A stretch of 64,000 nucleotides of DNA from the NCBI RefSeq assembly GCF_008015755.1, contig NZ_SSGF01000017.1, forward strand, positions 1 through 64,000, written 5' to 3'. Shown in pieces: positions 61,420 to 64,000 of the stretch. Source of the DNA: Methylophilus sp. (GTDB taxonomy: Bacteria; Pseudomonadota; Gammaproteobacteria; Burkholderiales; Methylophilaceae). Position 1 is the stretch's first letter. The number at the start of each line of letters is the position of its first letter. Both the position numbers and the translations under genes were made by a program. The notes beneath the pieces were generated by a model, which was given only the letters and a program-made list of their open reading frames with translations, searched no databases and was not told the origin of the DNA.

Positions 61420-62070
61420 TTAGTCTGCAACCAGGTCAAGCTGATGCCCCAATTTGTGCTTTTTGGTCGCCAGATACTGTGCATTGTGTGGATTGCTTTC
61501 CACTTCAAGTGGCGCCACGGTTTCAACCAGCACGCCCCAGGCGCTGAGTGCGGCAGATTTGTCGGGGTTGTTGCTCAATAAGCGTATGGAGCCAACCTGC
61601 AAATGTTGCAGCATGCCAGCGGCAATGTCGTAATTACGCTGGTCCACGGGCAGGTTTAAGGCGAGGTTGGCCTGCACGGTATCCAGCCCTTGCTCTTGCA
61701 AGGCATAAGCGCGGACTTTATTGGTGAGCCCGATACCGCGCCCTTCGTGGCCACGCAAATACAAAATCACCCCTTGCCCCTGTTGTTGTATCAGCCGCTG
61801 CGCCTGCTTGAATTGCTCACCGCAATCGCAGCGTTGAGAGCCAAACACGTCGCCGGTCAGGCACTCGGAGTGCACGCGCGTAAGCACGTTGGCCTGGCCG
61901 CTCACATCCCCTAGCTCCAGTGCGATATGTTCAATGCCGGTTCTGTGATCAACAAACGCATGCAGGCGGTAGCTGCCATACTCCGTGGCCAGGTTGGCGC
62001 TGGCCTGTGGCGTGATCAGCGCCTGCAATGCGGGCGGGGCTGGTTTGATGGCCAGATTACTTGAGGGCAT
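61420..62070 (-). CDS. ribA: GTP cyclohydrolase II
   Basis: [34 protein letters not shown]. Confidence 0.94.
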   Translation of the reverse strand: MPSSNLAIKPAPPALQALITPQASANLATEYGSYRLHAFVDHRTGIEHIALELGDVSGQANVLTRVHSECLTGDVFGSQRCDCGEQFKQAQRLIQQQGQGVILYLRGHEGRGIGLTNKVRAYALQEQGLDTVQANLALNLPVDQRNYDIAAGMLQHLQVGSIRLLSNNPDKSAALSAWGVLVETVAPLEVESNPHNAQYLATKKHKLGHQLDLVAD

Positions 62071-63181
62071 TAATGGCCCCCATTTTAATCAGCTTGGCGC
62101 GCAGCACATTGCGGCTTAAACCAAGCAGTTTGGCCGTTTGCACCTGGTTGTGGTGGCAATGCTGATACGCAGCGCGCACTAGGGCGTCTTCCACATAATC
62201 ATAGAGCTGGGCTTTGCCGGACTCAAACAGTTGCTGCAAGGCGTCTTCGAGCAAATCTGGCGCATGGCCGCCTGCGTGTTGTGTGTACTCTTGTTTAGGG
62301 CGGTGCAGCGAAATAGACGATAAGTGTAAGTCTTCACTACGCACCAGGTTATTGCGGCATATCAACAGTGAGTGATGAATGACGTTTTCGAGTTCACGGA
62401 TATTGCCCGGCCAGCTATGTTGCAATAGCTTTTGTTTGGCGCTGTCGTCGAGACTGATTTCTGCGTAGCCAAGGCGACGCGTATATTCGCCGACAAAGTA
62501 TTCGGCCAGCGGCAAAATATCGCCAGGGCGGTTTCTCAAGGTCGGCAGTTCGAGGTGAGCCACGCGCAAACGGTAAAACAGGTCTTCCCGGAAATTGCTT
62601 GCCTGTACGGCTTCTTCCAGGCGCACATTGGTGGCAGCAACTAGTCTGACATCAATCGGCGTGGATTTTCTGGCCCCCAGGCGCACCACTTCGCGTTCTT
62701 GTAGCACGCGTAGCAGCTTGACCTGAATGCTCAGTGGCAAGTCACCGATTTCATCCAAAAATAAGGTGCCGCCGTTAGCGGCTTCGAACCAGCCTGCCTT
62801 GGCGACAAACGCTCCGGTAAAAGCGCCTTTTTCGTGGCCAAACAATTCGCTTTCTACCAAGGTCTCAGAGAACGCGCCGCAGTTGACCGCGACAAACGGC
62901 TTGCCTTTACGGTTGCTTAAGGCATGCACATGGCGCGCGATCAGCTCTTTGCCGGTGCCGGTTTCACCAATAATCAGCACATTGGCGTCGCTAGGCGCAA
63001 TCTGCTGAATGCGGCTGAGCAAGGCGATAGATTTGGGATCCTCAAACACTTGCGCAGTGGCGCGGATAGAGGTGGTCAGCGTGCGTGAATTCGGCAGCGT
63101 GAGCAGCTTTTTTTGATTGCTTTGATAATCCACGTCGTCCGCTGTGTCCAGATGCTCGATAAATTTGTCCATAATATTCAT
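62057..63181 (-). CDS. Sigma54-dependent regulator (SfnR-like)
   Basis: [25 protein letters not shown], Fis HTH; no receiver domain; start overlaps upstream stop (ATGA). Confidence 0.85.
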   Translation of the reverse strand: MNIMDKFIEHLDTADDVDYQSNQKKLLTLPNSRTLTTSIRATAQVFEDPKSIALLSRIQQIAPSDANVLIIGETGTGKELIARHVHALSNRKGKPFVAVNCGAFSETLVESELFGHEKGAFTGAFVAKAGWFEAANGGTLFLDEIGDLPLSIQVKLLRVLQEREVVRLGARKSTPIDVRLVAATNVRLEEAVQASNFREDLFYRLRVAHLELPTLRNRPGDILPLAEYFVGEYTRRLGYAEISLDDSAKQKLLQHSWPGNIRELENVIHHSLLICRNNLVRSEDLHLSSISLHRPKQEYTQHAGGHAPDLLEDALQQLFESGKAQLYDYVEDALVRAAYQHCHHNQVQTAKLLGLSRNVLRAKLIKMGAINALK

Positions 63182-64000
63182 GAGTAAAATGTAGGGTGTG
63201 GAAAGCTGCCAGTCAGCGCCCATTCACCCAGCTCCTTAATTTTGTAATCTAGTGGATCATGCAAGGTATGCGTCCGCAGGTTGCGCCAGTGGCGGTCTAA
63301 CCTTAGCCCGGCATGCGTTGCCCTGGAACCTGCAACCTCAAACATGCGGCTGGTGAGGTCCAGTCCGGTGCGGGTGGCCAGTACTTTGGCCGTGCTGATG
63401 CTGGTGGCCAGCAGGCCGCGATCTTCTTCTGTCAGCCTTAGGCCTTTGGCCCAGGCCGCATCCAGCTTTTCTGCCGCCTGGTTGGTCAGCGCGCGCGTGG
63501 CTTCCAGGCCGACCCAAAACTCGCCGTAATGGGCCAGGATATAAGGGTCATGGCTGGTGATATCAACCTTGGCATTTTGCCACGGCCGCGCTTCACGCAA
63601 AGTGTAGTGCTGGGCGTCATTAAAAGCGCCTTCGGCAATCCCCAAGTAGATATTGGTCAGAATCAGTTGCGCGATGAGTGGCCGCAGGCAGGCAAACGGG
63701 TTGCTCAGCGGGCCGGGCTCAGTCAGCAACTCGTTCTGCTCTATCCTGACTTTTTCAAAGTTGACCGTACCGCTATCCGTCTGGCGCTGGCCGATATTAT
63801 CCCAGTCATCCAAAATCGTGATGCCTGTGCGCAACGTAGGGATGGCAGCAATCACCAACTGCCCATCGGTTTTTTTAATGGCCGAAGCAATCAGCATCTC
63901 TGAATCTAGTGCGCCCGAGCAAAAACTTTTTTTGCCGGAGAATTCATGCCAGTGGTCGTGGCTTTTGCACAGCGTGCGCTCATCCAGTGGGTTGAGTGCA
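63178..64000 (-). CDS. Acyl-CoA dehydrogenase family monooxygenase (SfnC/DszC-like), 5' end beyond window
   Basis: Frame stays open to 64000 ([35 protein letters not shown]...); [22 protein letters not shown]. Confidence 0.8.
   Translation of the reverse strand, partial: ALNPLDERTLCKSHDHWHEFSGKKSFCSGALDSEMLIASAIKKTDGQLVIAAIPTLRTGITILDDWDNIGQRQTDSGTVNFEKVRIEQNELLTEPGPLSNPFACLRPLIAQLILTNIYLGIAEGAFNDAQHYTLREARPWQNAKVDITSHDPYILAHYGEFWVGLEATRALTNQAAEKLDAAWAKGLRLTEEDRGLLATSISTAKVLATRTGLDLTSRMFEVAGSRATHAGLRLDRHWRNLRTHTLHDPLDYKIKELGEWALTGSFPHPTFYS

Noticed and set aside
1-64000. CRISPR arrays, tRNA or rRNA genes
   Set aside because: No regularly spaced direct repeats with unique spacers and no cloverleaf or rRNA sequence recognised by eye; a tRNAscan/Infernal run would be decisive.

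Overview
The window is a betaproteobacterial chromosome segment; the content is compatible with a methylotroph such as Methylophilaceae, but that is inference. A conserved left part (about 1-19.8 kb: uppP, AsmA, mutY, porin, ntrBC, glnA, rhodanese, aroE, mtgA, uvrA, MFS, ssb) and right part (about 56.6-64 kb: molybdenum hydroxylase-type oxidoreductase plus cytochrome c, ribA, sigma54 regulator, acyl-CoA dehydrogenase-like) flank an AT-richer accessory island of about 36 kb. The island begins at the ssb 3' end. That 3' end (last codons plus terminator) is imperfectly duplicated 2.5 kb downstream, bracketing a small lipoprotein and pseudogene segment. Next comes a four-gene overlapping module with three tyrosine-recombinase-like proteins plus a small helical protein. 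It is followed by a Czc-type RND efflux operon, MFS, DUF1259/ChrA, CNNM/CBS protein, and a 7.2-kb IS21-family unit that carries a merR/merTPA operon and two uncharacterised genes. That unit interrupts umuC, with an apparent 5-bp target duplication, roughly 30-bp inverted repeats and a phased array of about 22-bp repeats at its right end. The last part (49.4-55.8 kb) looks like an uncharacterised defence-type cluster: PD-(D/E)XK-like nuclease, Ser/Thr kinase plus partner protein, two orphan genes, an XRE regulator with a perfect 14-bp-arm operator palindrome, and a HEPN-like/zinc-ribbon protein. Two small secreted or short proteins absent from the ORF track were found at 36.66-36.99 kb. No tRNA, rRNA or CRISPR was recognised.
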